A DNA stretch of 64,000 nucleotides. Source: Marisa cornuarietis (Eukaryota > Mollusca > Gastropoda > Architaenioglossa > Ampullariidae). Both the position numbers and the translations under genes were made by a program. Position 1 is the stretch's first letter. Every line of letters begins with the position of its first letter. Below are positions 48,253 through 59,229 of the stretch, one piece after another. The notes beneath the pieces were generated by a model, which was not told the origin of the DNA, made no database searches, and saw only the letters and a list, made by a program, of their open reading frames with translations. The DNA lies in the NCBI GenBank assembly GCA_004794655.1, contig SMMW01000001.1, positions 744,001 to 808,000 of the forward strand. The letters run 5' to 3'.

Positions 48253-51200
48253 AAGACTTCGACTACACCCTGTATGTCTCCACTCTCTGGGAATTAAACA
48301 CGTGAATTGAGTTGTGTGAAGGTTTGTTCCTTTCCGAAATAAAGTGTCCTGAGTCTTCAGATAGCGCTCAAGATTCGGGTGGGGGAGGGGAGAGAGGAGC
48401 AAGATACTCACTCGGGGTCCACGTCTCTCAGGGCTTTCTGCACCACGCTCTGTATACCGTACTTGTCCACCTCCTGCATGGAGTAGAACCGAATGCCATG
48501 CTCTTCTAAATAGGCTCTGAGGGTAAACAGGAAGAGATAATCATCATCATCATCATCATCATCCACAAAGAAAGAAACAGAAATTGGACATTTTACCATA
48601 TCAATTAGAATCCTGATTCTTCTCAGATTCTGCACGTGAAGTCTGTGGGCTGCTCATGTTCGTCAGCAAATGAATGCTATTTTTGGAAAGCTCCATCAGC
48701 TCGTTGCTGACCAGCTGTCTCTGCCATCCGATCTTCATTTTCTTATCGACCGACCACGTGGCGGCGTCAGTTTATCCCCGACAAAATTGTGTCCTTCGCT
48801 TTGTTCCAGATCTTTCCTTTCCCCGCCGGAGAAATCTTTTCACCCATTCTTTTTTTTTTTTTTTCGTGCGTATTGATCTACGCCTACGTCCATGAAAATG
48901 ATATCACATCATGTCTTTGTAGCACACTACAGCCATCCAGCTTTTCTCCTGCTGGACAACAGCTCTCCTATGGCACTCACACGAAGACCACATCCCTTTT
49001 CATTCCGTAGGAATAGTTATTTTAATGTGCATTTGGTTTATTAAACTAGTCGACAGGCCCCTGTTTGCAAGCACTCATGTTAAAGTTTATGTCTTTACCG
49101 TGTTCCAGTGATTAATGTTAGGTTAGAAGGATTGAAAAGTAACATAAATTCGGATATAAAAACAACAGACTTTAGGCGAGCTCCAGGTAGAAAGGTAACA
49201 TTAATATAAATGTGATTATGTTGTTGTCTTCTTTTTTTGCGTTCCGGCGATCATGCCTATCAGACGTCGAGTTATCTGTTTTTATGAAGAGAGTTTTTTT
49301 GTTTGTTCCATGCTTTTCTTTGGTGCCCCATCGTTTTTCTTTCAGTGTGGCTCGCTGTGGCCACACTTACCTCGGTGTCTGTGCAGTGGGCAGAGCTACT
49401 GAATATGGGTCCGTGTCGCATGGACAGTTTATAGTGTGTGACAGCCCCATTGCACGCAGGCGGAAGATGATGCAGTGCTAGTGGCGTTTGAGATTGAGCA
49501 TCTGGTCGTCTGATGGTGTGCTCTGTTGATTTGCCCACTGGCTTGTGGTACTTGAGCAAAGCTTTAGCTTTGCTGTAGGGGATTGCGTGGTCTGGCTGAA
49601 CAAGACTGTTGCCAGACCTGGCGAGTTTGTCTGCTTCCTTGTTTCCTGATAGGCCGCAGTACGCAGGAATCCAATGGACAGAAAGGTTTACGCCAAAATG
49701 CATACTAGCCGGTTCGATACCAGTACGTAAGCAGAGTTCACTTCGATGAATCAAACTAATGAATGGGTAACCTGTCTTCTTGGAAGGTTGGGGAACTAAG
49801 GGTAAAGAAGAAGAGAGAGATGGGGCATCATTCTCTCTTTAAAAAAAGACTGGCATCGAGATAAGTGTTGTCGTTAAGATCCTGGTCCACAATGTCCTAA
49901 AGGCAACCGAGCTACCTTGATCTTCTTACCTTCTGCCGGAAGTAGGGTATAACTACCAATCACGTGACACAATAAGCCGTTGAGAACAATGAAACACCGG
50001 AAAGCTTACTTTAAATTGGTAAATACTCCTTGGGAGCTTTCAGTAACTTTCCTGGAACCAGTGGAAGAAGGAGCCATAATAGGTTAAAGAGAGTTTTGGT
50101 TAGGGTTTGATTTTATGTCTAAAATGTCCAAACTTGCCTTTCAGCCTCGTCCACGCTCCTAAGGCCGATGTAGACAATATCTTTCGCTGAAACACTGCAA
50201 CCGATTGAAGGAAACAAATTTATAAAAAAATAAATCAATGAAAAAAATTGAAACATATGTATGAAAAGAAAGTAATAAAATGCACGAAAGTCGTAAGATC
50301 TTGCTATACATTGTCTACAGTGCATGCTCGTGGAACAAGCGTTGGTGTCATCAGCAATTTACAAATCTCGGAATTTCATGATTTCATTTTGTAACTTTCA
50401 CTTACGCTATTGACACATCATGGATAAAAAGTCTGTTCATCGTTTATTCGTTTTTGTTTCGCGAAGTCAAATGAAACTAAAATAGCACGACGTGTCGGCA
50501 TCTTTAAAAGGGATTATAATTAGACGAACACTTTCTGTGAGAGAAAAAGACGCACTCTAAAGCAAAATTGTTGATTATTCCCATTAACGATGTTTTATTT
50601 TAAATGGAAATGAAGCAAAAGAGGAGAGAGAGAGAGAGAATCCAGGATCTTTTCCACTGCAACCAGCGAGAGAGGCCGGGTAAGGGCTAAGCACTAACTG
50701 GTAACCTTGCCGGCAATGACGTAAAAAGAAGAAATTGCGTCAGACCGCGGTGATGTAGAAATTCTCCCCCCTCCAATTACCTGATTCCGCCCCCGTTTCT
50801 AAAGGCAGTATGTGACACGTGACACTAATGACAGACTAAAATTAAAAATAATGATTTCATGCGTCCTATATAGACGACTCGACCGTTAGACGAAACGACT
50901 TAGTCGAACTGACCCTAGTCGAACCGACCTTAGTCAAATTGACCGGTTACCATTTTTGGTTCGATTGTGGGTTAAAAAATGGTTAACGTGTACTTTTGTG
51001 AGGAATTTAAATGACTTTCTATGAACAGTTTGTTGTGGTGTAAATATATATATATATATAGAGAGAGAGGAGAGATAGATGTTTATCATTCAATAGATAA
51101 AATGTAGAGTTTTGAACGTGTTTTTCTCGATAGAAACAGAGGATGACAGGGGAAAAAAGAGATACATGGAAAAGGGCAGACACAGCGAGATAGTGGGGAA

Positions 51201-54200
51201 TGACAGAGAAATACAAGAGAAACAAGAGAGACTAAGAGATAAAGAGCCACAAACTCAAGGAGCTAACAGCAAAGAGAGTGGAAGGAACAGGAGGTCACCA
51301 TGGCTGAAGCCATTCGAAGCCCGGAAGCTGTGAGGTGTATGGCCGCATGTCCTTGAGGATGAAGGAGACGGGCATGCCGTGCAGGTTGCCGGAAGTGGTT
51401 GACGCGGGGGTGTTGACGTCGGCGTGCGCGTCCACCCACACCACCACCACGTTAGGCTTGGTCCGTGCGTGCCCGACGATGGAGCCAATGGCGATAGAGT
51501 GGTCGCCTCCTAGCACCAGCGCCGTCTGCTTGTTCTTGGTGATATTCGCCACCTCATTGGCGATCTGGGAGAGAAGGTTCGGGTGAGGAGCTACATGACT
51601 TTCATCATTTTCACGCTTAAAAAGAACACAAGCTATTTAAAGTTCGGAATACTGATGGTAAAGAAGTATAAACTGTACAGAAAAAGAATTTATAATATTT
51701 TTGATAAAATGTTGTACACGCATGGGTTGAAAATCTACCCAGAGAGATATCACAAGTTTGTTAAATCACGTCCGGGAAATGAAGATGGCAGACTTACCCG
51801 AGATCCCCTAAGTTTTAAGAATGATACTTTTGACATCTTTTCTTAGATTCAGATTATGGGAGTAATTTTCCACTTCGCAGCCCGCGAACGTTTGGGAGTA
51901 AAGCAAACGACTTAAGGTTGTGAACAAGGCTAGCAGTTCAAATGACACACGTGCACGTACGTACCTGCAAATCAAGGCATGTCCACCAATACTAGGAAGC
52001 TAAAGCCCATTTCTTTAATTTGAAGTAAAAAGAAATTGTTGCTATATCCCACTTCAAACTGACCTTCTGATTAGCAGAGCCCACTGTGCGTGGGTATTTA
52101 ATTAGTTGATGCCAAGGACCATCTTTCTCGACATCTTCCAGCTCCAGGTCACCGTAGTCAGTCACATCGTTATCTGCAGTACGAAGGAGACAATTACGCA
52201 ATATTTTTTTGAAAAGTCTAAAAGACTTGCTGCGAATATGGCTAGTAATGAAGGTATTTTGTCAATTATTCAGCACACGTGCAGTACACACTCATCAGCG
52301 GTTAAACTGAAAGCGGAGGTTCAGGTTATTAGCCTTTATATATACATATATGTAAAACAAATAAGAACTACTAATTTTATCATAATATTACGGCCAGCCT
52401 CACTCACACACACACACACACCCCACAAATAGAAAGAAAGGGTACATAATCTTATTAGCATTAAGAGGAGTCGGTCCGTATGTCATTTAAGTACATAAAA
52501 TATATTGTGCAAACACAAATGAGTCAGCTAATTATTGTTGTTTAAAACAAGCTATTGGTGTTGATTAATAATACGCTGTTACTGTACATTCACGGTTCAA
52601 ATGAGTGAAGACTTTATTCTCTCAAACCACTCCACCTCTCCCGTCTAGTCCCCGTCATTGGGGAAGAAAGGTGTCGACGATGATCATCATCGTCTTATTC
52701 ATCATTCTAACTTTCTTCAAATGGTACCGGCCGGACTCGGAGTAAGCCGGCATGCATATGGGGCCGATCGTGAGCACCTTTCTGTAAGTCAGACTGGCCA
52801 CTCTTTACTGTTTGGAAAACACTTTTGTTTTGTTTTTGTGTGGTTTTTGTTGGGGTTTTTGTTTGCGACGATTTTAGCAGCCGACAAATGACCCTTTAGA
52901 CGTTGTACGAAGACCCGGATGTTCTCATGGCATGAGATCTGCTTAAGCCAAGGGGTCTTTCAAACGCAAAACACTCAACCCTTCACCAACTCATAAATGC
53001 TCTCTCTCACGCACGCACACACATTAAAGGAGGACGCAGAAGAGACAGCAGAAACCTCTCATTGTTACAAAGATGAGGTACAGAAGGTTTGTAAAAGACC
53101 TACCCAAACTTTGGATCTTTGATATTATCTGTCCTTTTCTGAGGTAACTCGGGGCCAGCTCTGTACCATCTCGTGGCTGAAATGAAAATAATTTGCGATG
53201 AAGGGAAAAGAATGAGGGAAGACACCCAGACAATTTTATTTTAACGACCATCAGACTCTTCTTTCACCTGCTGCTTCTCCCCAGTGAACTAAAATGAGTT
53301 TCTCTTTTCTGCTGTCAGTCACACACATAATTATAGTCTGTGCTTTGCTGATACTGTTTTAACACACATAAACACATACGCTCGGACACACAAACACGTT
53401 CAGATAAATGTACACAAAGACATGTGCAACATAGGTACACACGCACTCAAGCAGAGAAGTACAAAACACAATGACCCTATTTCGTCAATTATTCAGCGCA
53501 TGCGCAGTACACACTCGTCGGTGGTCAAAGCGGAAGGCGGGTACAGCCATTAGTGTTTACTACAGATCGAGATGGGTAAGCACGATCACTGTCGTGTTAT
53601 TAACTGCCACAATCGTAGATCAAAATACAGAGAGAGAGAGAGAGGAGAAACGTTAATATTTTCTAGTATCCCGATGGGTAAAGGCCTAAAAGCTCAAAAA
53701 AAGAAGAAAACTGTGGCTGCAAGTGATCCGAAGAGAGAACTTTGTGCCGAAAGCGCACTCTAAAGTATGCGGTCGACACTTCGTGTCGGGATTTCAGATA
53801 AATGACCCGTCTTCAATCGACTACGTCCCAACATTACATCTTGGGTATGAAAAATCACTGACCTGTTTGCCTACTACAGTAGAAAAAATGCATAAAAAAA
53901 CAAAAACAAACTTTGGATATTATAATACATAGTTTTAAAAATAAAGTACACTGCTTTCTTCTTTTACCCCAAATGTACTGTATACTGCTCATTAAGTCCT
54001 ATAACCACGAATACAGAACTAATTTGGATAACTCAGCTGTTGAAATAATGTAAACCTGTTCAATGTGTTTGAGGACACACCCTTTGATCAGAAATGAAGG
54101 CTCAAGAGAATGGATTCTTAGTATATTAGCTGTGGAAACAAACTAATAAATAGAATTTACTCATCCTGCAACACATTCGCAGTAAGCTTCCTTCGTCGAT

Positions 54201-56388
54201 CCGTCGGCAGACAGTTCTACATAAACCATACAAAAAATCTGCTTCATGGAAGCAAGAACTCTGCATTTAATCAGGAAAGTTTCCTGGCTGCTGGAAGCAA
54301 CGAACACTTGCTGTACATGGCCATCGCGTACAAACTTGATGGCATTTTGGTTTTGCTGTTTTTCTGCTCCCTGTGTAAAATAGTGGTTACATCGCCAACA
54401 GGTAGCAGAATAAGTGATTTTTTCCACTCGGAACTTCTTTTTGCTTCAAAACTTTCTTTAGCCATGGCTGATGCTTATAGTGAAACTACTCAAAAGACCG
54501 CTACGCGTGTACCCGGCTTCCGACTAGCTGTCCGCAGTATGAAAGCTACTAAATTCTGATTGGATGTTAGCGTACGTCACCAACCCTGATGAAATACCCT
54601 CATTATTCATGCTCTTACACAGACAAAAACATGCCTACTTACACACCCACGCACACACGCTCACTCACGTGCTTGATTAATCATGCGTATTGCTTCATGA
54701 AGCCCACCACACAAACCCTTACCGACCCCATTCCCGCTAGTATCCTGCGTACATGTCCTTTTCCTACACCCCCCTAAGCAAACAGGTCCAGGGAAGTTTA
54801 GATACGTGTATCAGTCCATGTAGGATTGTCTGCGTGTAAGAGTGAAAATGGCGGCTACTTTTAAAATAATTTCCAAAACTGTTAATATCTTTACATTTTG
54901 ACTTCTATTTTCAAACTATGAATATAAAGGGGCTTCAATGCCAATACAGTCGATTTTGACCTGTGACTTTTAAAATACTGCCAGCGACTCCTTGCTCATC
55001 AATCATGATGCAGCTGGACGTGAGCTGGGCCCTCTCACACAAATTACCCACAGAATACGCGCTTACCTCGTGGAGATTTTCACTCTGCACGCGGCTTAAC
55101 CACTCGTGATACAATCTCGCAAAGTTCCTATAGTCCTAAGCTGTCGTATAGACACGACACACAGCTTTTCTTAATCATTTTCTCACATTTGCACCTAATT
55201 AAGAAACTCTTTTATTGTAATTTCCATTTGATGACTGAATTAACGAGGCCAGGTATAATTGTTTTGTTTACGCCTGTTCGAAGAACATTAAGTTGTTGTG
55301 AGCGCGTGATATCAGCTAGGTTTTTAAAAATATTTGTTTCATATGTTTGAAAAAAGAACTCCCGTAATGTCAACTGCTTACACACGTCACAGCTGAACAT
55401 GGTCAGATTTCTGGCACACGTTCGTGCCCTTATCGCAACCAGTGTAACAGTTTCTGTAATTATGACTGACTTCTGCAGTATAAGGGGACTTTAGTGAACA
55501 AAATGTGAACAGGACTGAAAAAAGTGTCGTTACTAGTCTTCTATGGTCTAGTATTTACTGGTCTAAGCCTGTCCTAAGATGCTAAATCACTGAATTTTGG
55601 ACTGTTGTGACTGTTGAATTGTTGGTACTCTTGCAAGATATCAGTTCTGCAGATTATAGTAGTGTTTAAACATTTCATGGGGAAGCGGATGGCCGAGTGG
55701 TTAGAGCGCTGACGTCCGAACCGAGAGCGCGCTGGATCAATTCCCGATAAGCGCAGCAAACTTCCCCCAGTCGACCCAGCTGACGGGAATGGGTACCTGA
55801 CTCCACAGAGGGTTGGGGAAGGTAAGGCAGCGAGGGAGAGGAGATTGGCACCACCCTCATGTAAATGCTGGCCCCGAGAAAAGTGGGGTCTCTAACACCT
55901 CACTCCCCCACGACCAGAAATGGTTATGGGATTACCTTTACCTTACTTTAAACATTTCATAAGGCACCAGACCAAAACGATGTACGTAAGCAAAGGATCT
56001 GCATGAAGGATGATGAAAAGTTGACAATGTGTCGAAAGTATTACATCGGTGGATTCGCACTGCTTAGCTTCCCATGCTTTGTGAACTCATTATGGTTTTT
56101 TTAAAGAGGCATTTTGCAGACTGCCATATAAAAATGCACCCCTGTAATCTGTTCTATAAGTGGAACAATAGTGTGGTAGGAGCATTTGCAGTTTTCATGA
56201 TAGTTCGTGTAAACAGTAGTTATGAAGAATATGAGCTTTCCACTGGGCTGCTATATTATGGTACATAAGTTATTATTATTATTATCTTCACATTTCCTTT
56301 ATAACCCAGTGTAAAACTATAAGTTCCATGGTGTTACCTGTCCTCTGCAAAAGGGAACCCCGAGAACACCAACATGAAGGCGTGGCAT
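47095..56388 (-). CDS. Arginase, copy B (start codon of copy A lost)
   Basis: Tandem paralogue of copy A with the same exon structure: 56338-56388 (coding from the alternative start), 53104-53176, 52064-52173, 51299-51564, 50138-50194, 48412-48516, 47945-48021, 47699-47758, 47095-47267. Exon lengths from exon 2 on equal those of copy A, and phases agree. The ATG used by copy A is AAG here (56407-56409), so the first in-frame ATG is codon 8 (56388), giving 323 residues. By hand count 22 of the 323 residues differ from copy A (about 93% identity). All metal and substrate residues remain ([35 protein letters not shown]). The intron after 50138 has a GC donor. No internal stop was found. It could be an active arginase with a shorter N-terminus, or an early pseudogene lacking a promoter. 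Confidence 0.88.
48166..48253. repeat. GT/GA microsatellite, unit B
   Basis: Long (GT)n followed by (GA)n in the intron between exons 6 and 7 of arginase B; expanded relative to unit A. Confidence 0.95.
49272..49754 (-). mobile_element. LINE remnant with RNase H domain, in arginase B intron
   Basis: The minus strand encodes [20 protein letters not shown], the C-terminal RNase H signature of I/Jockey-like LINEs, then [16 protein letters not shown] and a decayed tail. It lies in the exon 5-6 intron, which is about 1.6 kb here but only about 250 bases in copy A, so it was inserted after the duplication (or lost from A). Confidence 0.65.
52250..52345 (+). mobile_element. Short relic of the THAP-associated repeat family
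   Basis: Matches the left end of the repeats at 39115 and 53486 ('gtcaattattcagcacacgt', 'gcagtacacactcatcagcgg'), then stops at a TA-rich stretch. It sits at the position in unit B that corresponds to the longer copy in unit A. Confidence 0.5.
53486..53940 (+). mobile_element. THAP zinc-finger coding relic
   Basis: From ATG 53572 the plus strand encodes [19 protein letters not shown], which looks like the first Cys pair of a C2CH THAP DNA-binding domain. A GA microsatellite breaks the frame. A second frame gives [20 protein letters not shown] then YVPTL, the C-x2-H end of the domain. THAP domains occur in P-element and Kolobok-type transposases as well as host proteins. The repeat occurs at least three times in the window, so I read it as transposon-derived. 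It is dead as written. Confidence 0.6.
54161..54466 (-). mobile_element. SWIM-like zinc-binding coding relic, convergent with the THAP relic
   Basis: The minus strand opens with [16 protein letters not shown] (ATG at 54466). After a one-base shift in an A-run it continues [16 protein letters not shown], then [19 protein letters not shown], ending [20 protein letters not shown]. The final CEC resembles the CxC half of a SWIM zinc finger, and the expected CxH half is missing. It runs towards the THAP relic. It is probably the N-terminal part of a larger protein of a lost or deleted element. Confidence 0.45.
55679..55946 (+). mobile_element. tRNA-derived SINE with 14-bp target duplication
   Basis: A 268-bp element. 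The head has an A box (TGGCCGAGTGGTTAGAGCG) and a B-box-like GGATCAATTCC, resembling a Leu or Ser tRNA; the tail is 'attacctttaccttac'. Perfect 14-base direct repeats TTTAAACATTTCAT flank it (55665-55678 and 55947-55960). Unit A has the uninterrupted target at about 42535-42553. Confidence 0.92.
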
Positions 56389-56532
56389 CTTTATCTCTGC
56401 TCTGTCCTTTGTCTCTTCCCAATCTGGAAAGATAATCACAAATAAACAGCAGTCACGACATAAGGAGACAGAATGTCACAAGTAAACGACATAAAGACGA
56501 CGAAAAGCATACGCAGGCACGCGCACATACAA

Positions 56533-56538
56533 GCTCGG

Positions 56539-56589
<51 letters not shown>
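56533..56589. repeat. CA microsatellite upstream of arginase B
   Basis: (CA)n about 110 bases upstream of the first visible arginase B exon, where unit A instead has its putative promoter block. Confidence 0.9.
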
Positions 56590-56590
<1 letters not shown>

Positions 56591-57624
56591 CAAAATGCGA
56601 ATTCCTTATTTAGTGCGGCCTTTTTGAAGGTGTGAGTTATGTCAACATATTGCGCAGTGGCATTTGTCGGTTGGTGTAAAGAAAATTAAAATTTCTATTT
56701 AAATTACTAATAACTAAAATTACTATCTTTTCAACCGGGAAAGTACATAAAGTACATGTTTTCAAGTTTAATAGAGATAATGTTGAAGTAGTGTTTCATT
56801 ATTGTACCTAGGTGTCATTATGTTTAAGGCTAAGAATGAACACACCCAGATTTCTGGCTTTTAGTAAGTTCAGGTGGGTTTCCACTAGATGTTATTGGTG
56901 ATTCCTTCTAATGTACCCAAGTTTTCTAATGTTGCATGCTGGTTTTCTACAAATTGTATGTGAATAATGGAATCAATTCAGATTATGTTACTGCAAAAAA
57001 ATAACCAAACGATTTATTGAACAGTTTAGGGCTCTCGTGAGTTTAGGATAAACAGCAGAATTTGAAAATTTCCCCACAGCTGGCTTAAACATAAGGTGAG
57101 AAGATATTTATTTGACACGTATATCCCAAAATGATTCTCTGAATTGTCTAAGAAGGATATATATATATATATATATATTGGAATTACAAAATTTAGAATA
57201 TATCTCTCTATGAAAACTATATTATGATACTTATTATCTTTTAAGGACTGTGGTACACATTTTAAATTTAGAACCTTGAGGGCTAAGTTGAGCCCTCAGC
57301 GAAAATTGCTGGAAATTGTCACAAAAACATGTCCCGGTAGCAATATATGACGAAAAGGAAAGAGAAATATTAAATTAATGTTTTTCTCTTGAAACCACCT
57401 GCAACTGCTGGTAAAACGTTTAAACAAAGATCAAGCACCAGATATATAACATCAACGCTTTCTACACCGTCTGGTCTACCAGTAATGTCGTGAAACAATT
57501 ACAAACACATCATCAGTCGTATCCTTATCCACCATGATGCTAAAAACAACTGACAGTGCGAGGGCACAATTGATGTGCGAACTCGAAACAGCTAAAAAGA
57601 ACCAAGGCTGGAAATGTATGGAAA

Positions 57625-57695
57625 CCGTGGGGAGGAGGAAATTGGTGTTTTATGCCGAACCAGCAACTAAGGCTATATCACAGCAAGAAAACATA
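57625..57695 (-). mobile_element. 5'-truncated copy of the poly-C SINE family
   Basis: The reverse complement reads 'gctgtgatatagccttagtt', then 'gctggttcggcataaaacac' and a C-rich end. It matches the 3' half of the SINE at 59010-59221. Confidence 0.6.
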
Positions 57696-58089
57696 TAGGA
57701 ACTTAAACGAGAACACATGCGAGTAAGTATTAAATATTGCATGATACTAAATGAACAAGTTTAAAAAAAAATAAATAGGTATCACATTTTTATAATATAA
57801 TTTTTTTCTGGTTAAAAAAGGTCATCATCAGCAGTCATTGTAATTATAAAATAAAATGCAATGCTGGAAATTAACCACCTAGTAAAAAAATTTACAGCAG
57901 TGTATGAAAACATTTGAAAGGTGTTTATATTTTATTAAAAATAAAAAACAGAATAATTAACACAAATGCGCCCATTTAGTAACAAGTAGAAAATGACATG
58001 GACTGCAATGACCGTGATTGTTGCCCATTAAATCTTGGTCTGGAGAAGATTTACTACCAGTCAGTGGAGTGAATTTGATTTGGACCTTT

Positions 58090-58278
58090 TTATTTTTTAC
58101 CTTCAGTCCCAGCTTCTAAATAGTGTTCAAATCTGTAGGGCTGTATTCTAAAATCAGGCATGTCATTTTGGGGCAACAAATCGCTTCTTGACCACGACAA
58201 CGTGAGCGATGTTTCTTCATTTAACTCGAAGACATCCATAGATTTGCTGAACTGAGCCACACGCGCATTTACAAACAC
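58090..58278 (-). other. Coding-like segment of unknown identity
   Basis: A minus-strand open frame with FSKSMDVFELNEETSL and MPDFRIQPYRFEHYLEAGTE, followed by a possible donor GTAAAA. The composition looks more protein-like than its surroundings. It lies in a part of unit B that unit A lacks, so a transposon source is likely. I do not recognise the family. Confidence 0.25.
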
Positions 58279-59009
58279 TACTTAGATGCAGGAGAGTAAT
58301 TTTATTCTGCTTTCCTAGTGGCAGGTGAAAATGCCGATGTTTGAAAGCTTATATCTTGAAAACTAAGCATAACTGTGTACTCATATTTTGGGAATTATTA
58401 TTTTAAAATGAACTTCACGCGATCATAAAGAAAAAATGTTAGCCTTTAAATAATAATCTTCCAGTTTAGACTAAGTGGATTTGCAATATACCAAAATGAC
58501 AACGTCACTGTACTCAATGTAAAGCCCGTGATAGTGGAGACGAATTCCACTTTATAAATATAAATATATAGATATAAAGCTTTATAGATATAAAGCAAAG
58601 CAACAATACAAAAAGCACAAAATACAAATCATAGCAACATTTCTAAACAAAACACCAAAATGTATTAATGCTTTCAGCTAGGGCGACACCGGTCTTTGTT
58701 AGCTTTAGTCACCATTCTCAGACTACAGAAATAAAGGGTAGAAGAAGCAGGTGATACAGGTGTGTGGACCGGCCTGCTTTACTTGGCTGTCCAAGCCAGT
58801 AAGGCCCGAGGTTCGCTCCTACATATCAGCTAATATAATTACTCTGATAAAGCAACGCACGTTTCTCGACTAGTTATCAACACGTGCTACAAAGCTTTTG
58901 GGGCTTAAAGGCAAAAATGATGCCTGTTTAGGGCCTCGGATTTACATCTATCTTGTTTCAGCAGCATACAGCTGGCTCTGCTGTTGTAGTGTTGTTCTCC
59001 AAAGAGCAC

Positions 59010-59221
59010 GGGTGGTCCGGTGGCGTAACGGTTAGCGCCTGCTACCAATAATAATAGTGAGCATTACATTCTGTATATGTATGGGATCAGATCTTGTCTC
59101 AGGCACGCTTTCTTTCTTTTCGTGTGGTAACTGTTTACAGGGCCGACTGCTTTGCCGTGATAAAGCATTAGTTGCTGGTTAGGCGTAAAACACCAATTCC
59201 CGCCCCCCCCCCCGCGCGCCC
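59010..59221 (+). mobile_element. tRNA-derived SINE ending in poly-C
   Basis: The head 'ggtggcgtaacggttagcgc' is an A-box-like tRNA stretch, and 'gggatcagatcttgtctc' is a decayed B box. The body contains 'tgctttgccgtgata' and the tail is a C run. The 8-base direct repeats AAGAGCAC lie at 59002-59009 and 59222-59229. It is the best-preserved member of the family seen at 8177 and 57625. Confidence 0.75.
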
Positions 59222-59229
59222 AAGAGCAC

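Larger units (their letters stand above)
45900..58560. repeat. Segmental duplication unit B (arginase copy B)
   Basis: Second, longer copy of the 33686-44760 unit in the same orientation. The extra length comes from copy-specific insertions: LINE remnants at about 48640-50110, the THAP/SWIM element at about 53486-54560, a SINE at 55679-55946 and about 1.6 kb at 56800-58480. It lacks the unit A block 43100-44480. Confidence 0.8.

Noticed and set aside
55679..55760. tRNA gene on the plus strand
   Set aside because: A and B boxes are present, but the stem pairing is poor. The sequence continues into a SINE body with a tail and flanking target duplications, so it is a SINE head.
47095..56388. 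Arginase B as a processed pseudogene
   Set aside because: All eight introns between coding exons are retained at the same positions and phases as copy A.
33686..58560. The two arginase units as one locus assembled twice
   Set aside because: Coding divergence of about 7% at the protein level, different transposon content and a SINE/empty-site pair argue for a true duplication, although read depth was not available.
59010..59085. Second tRNA-like gene
   Set aside because: Same reasoning: decayed B box, poly-C tail and direct repeats mark a SINE.
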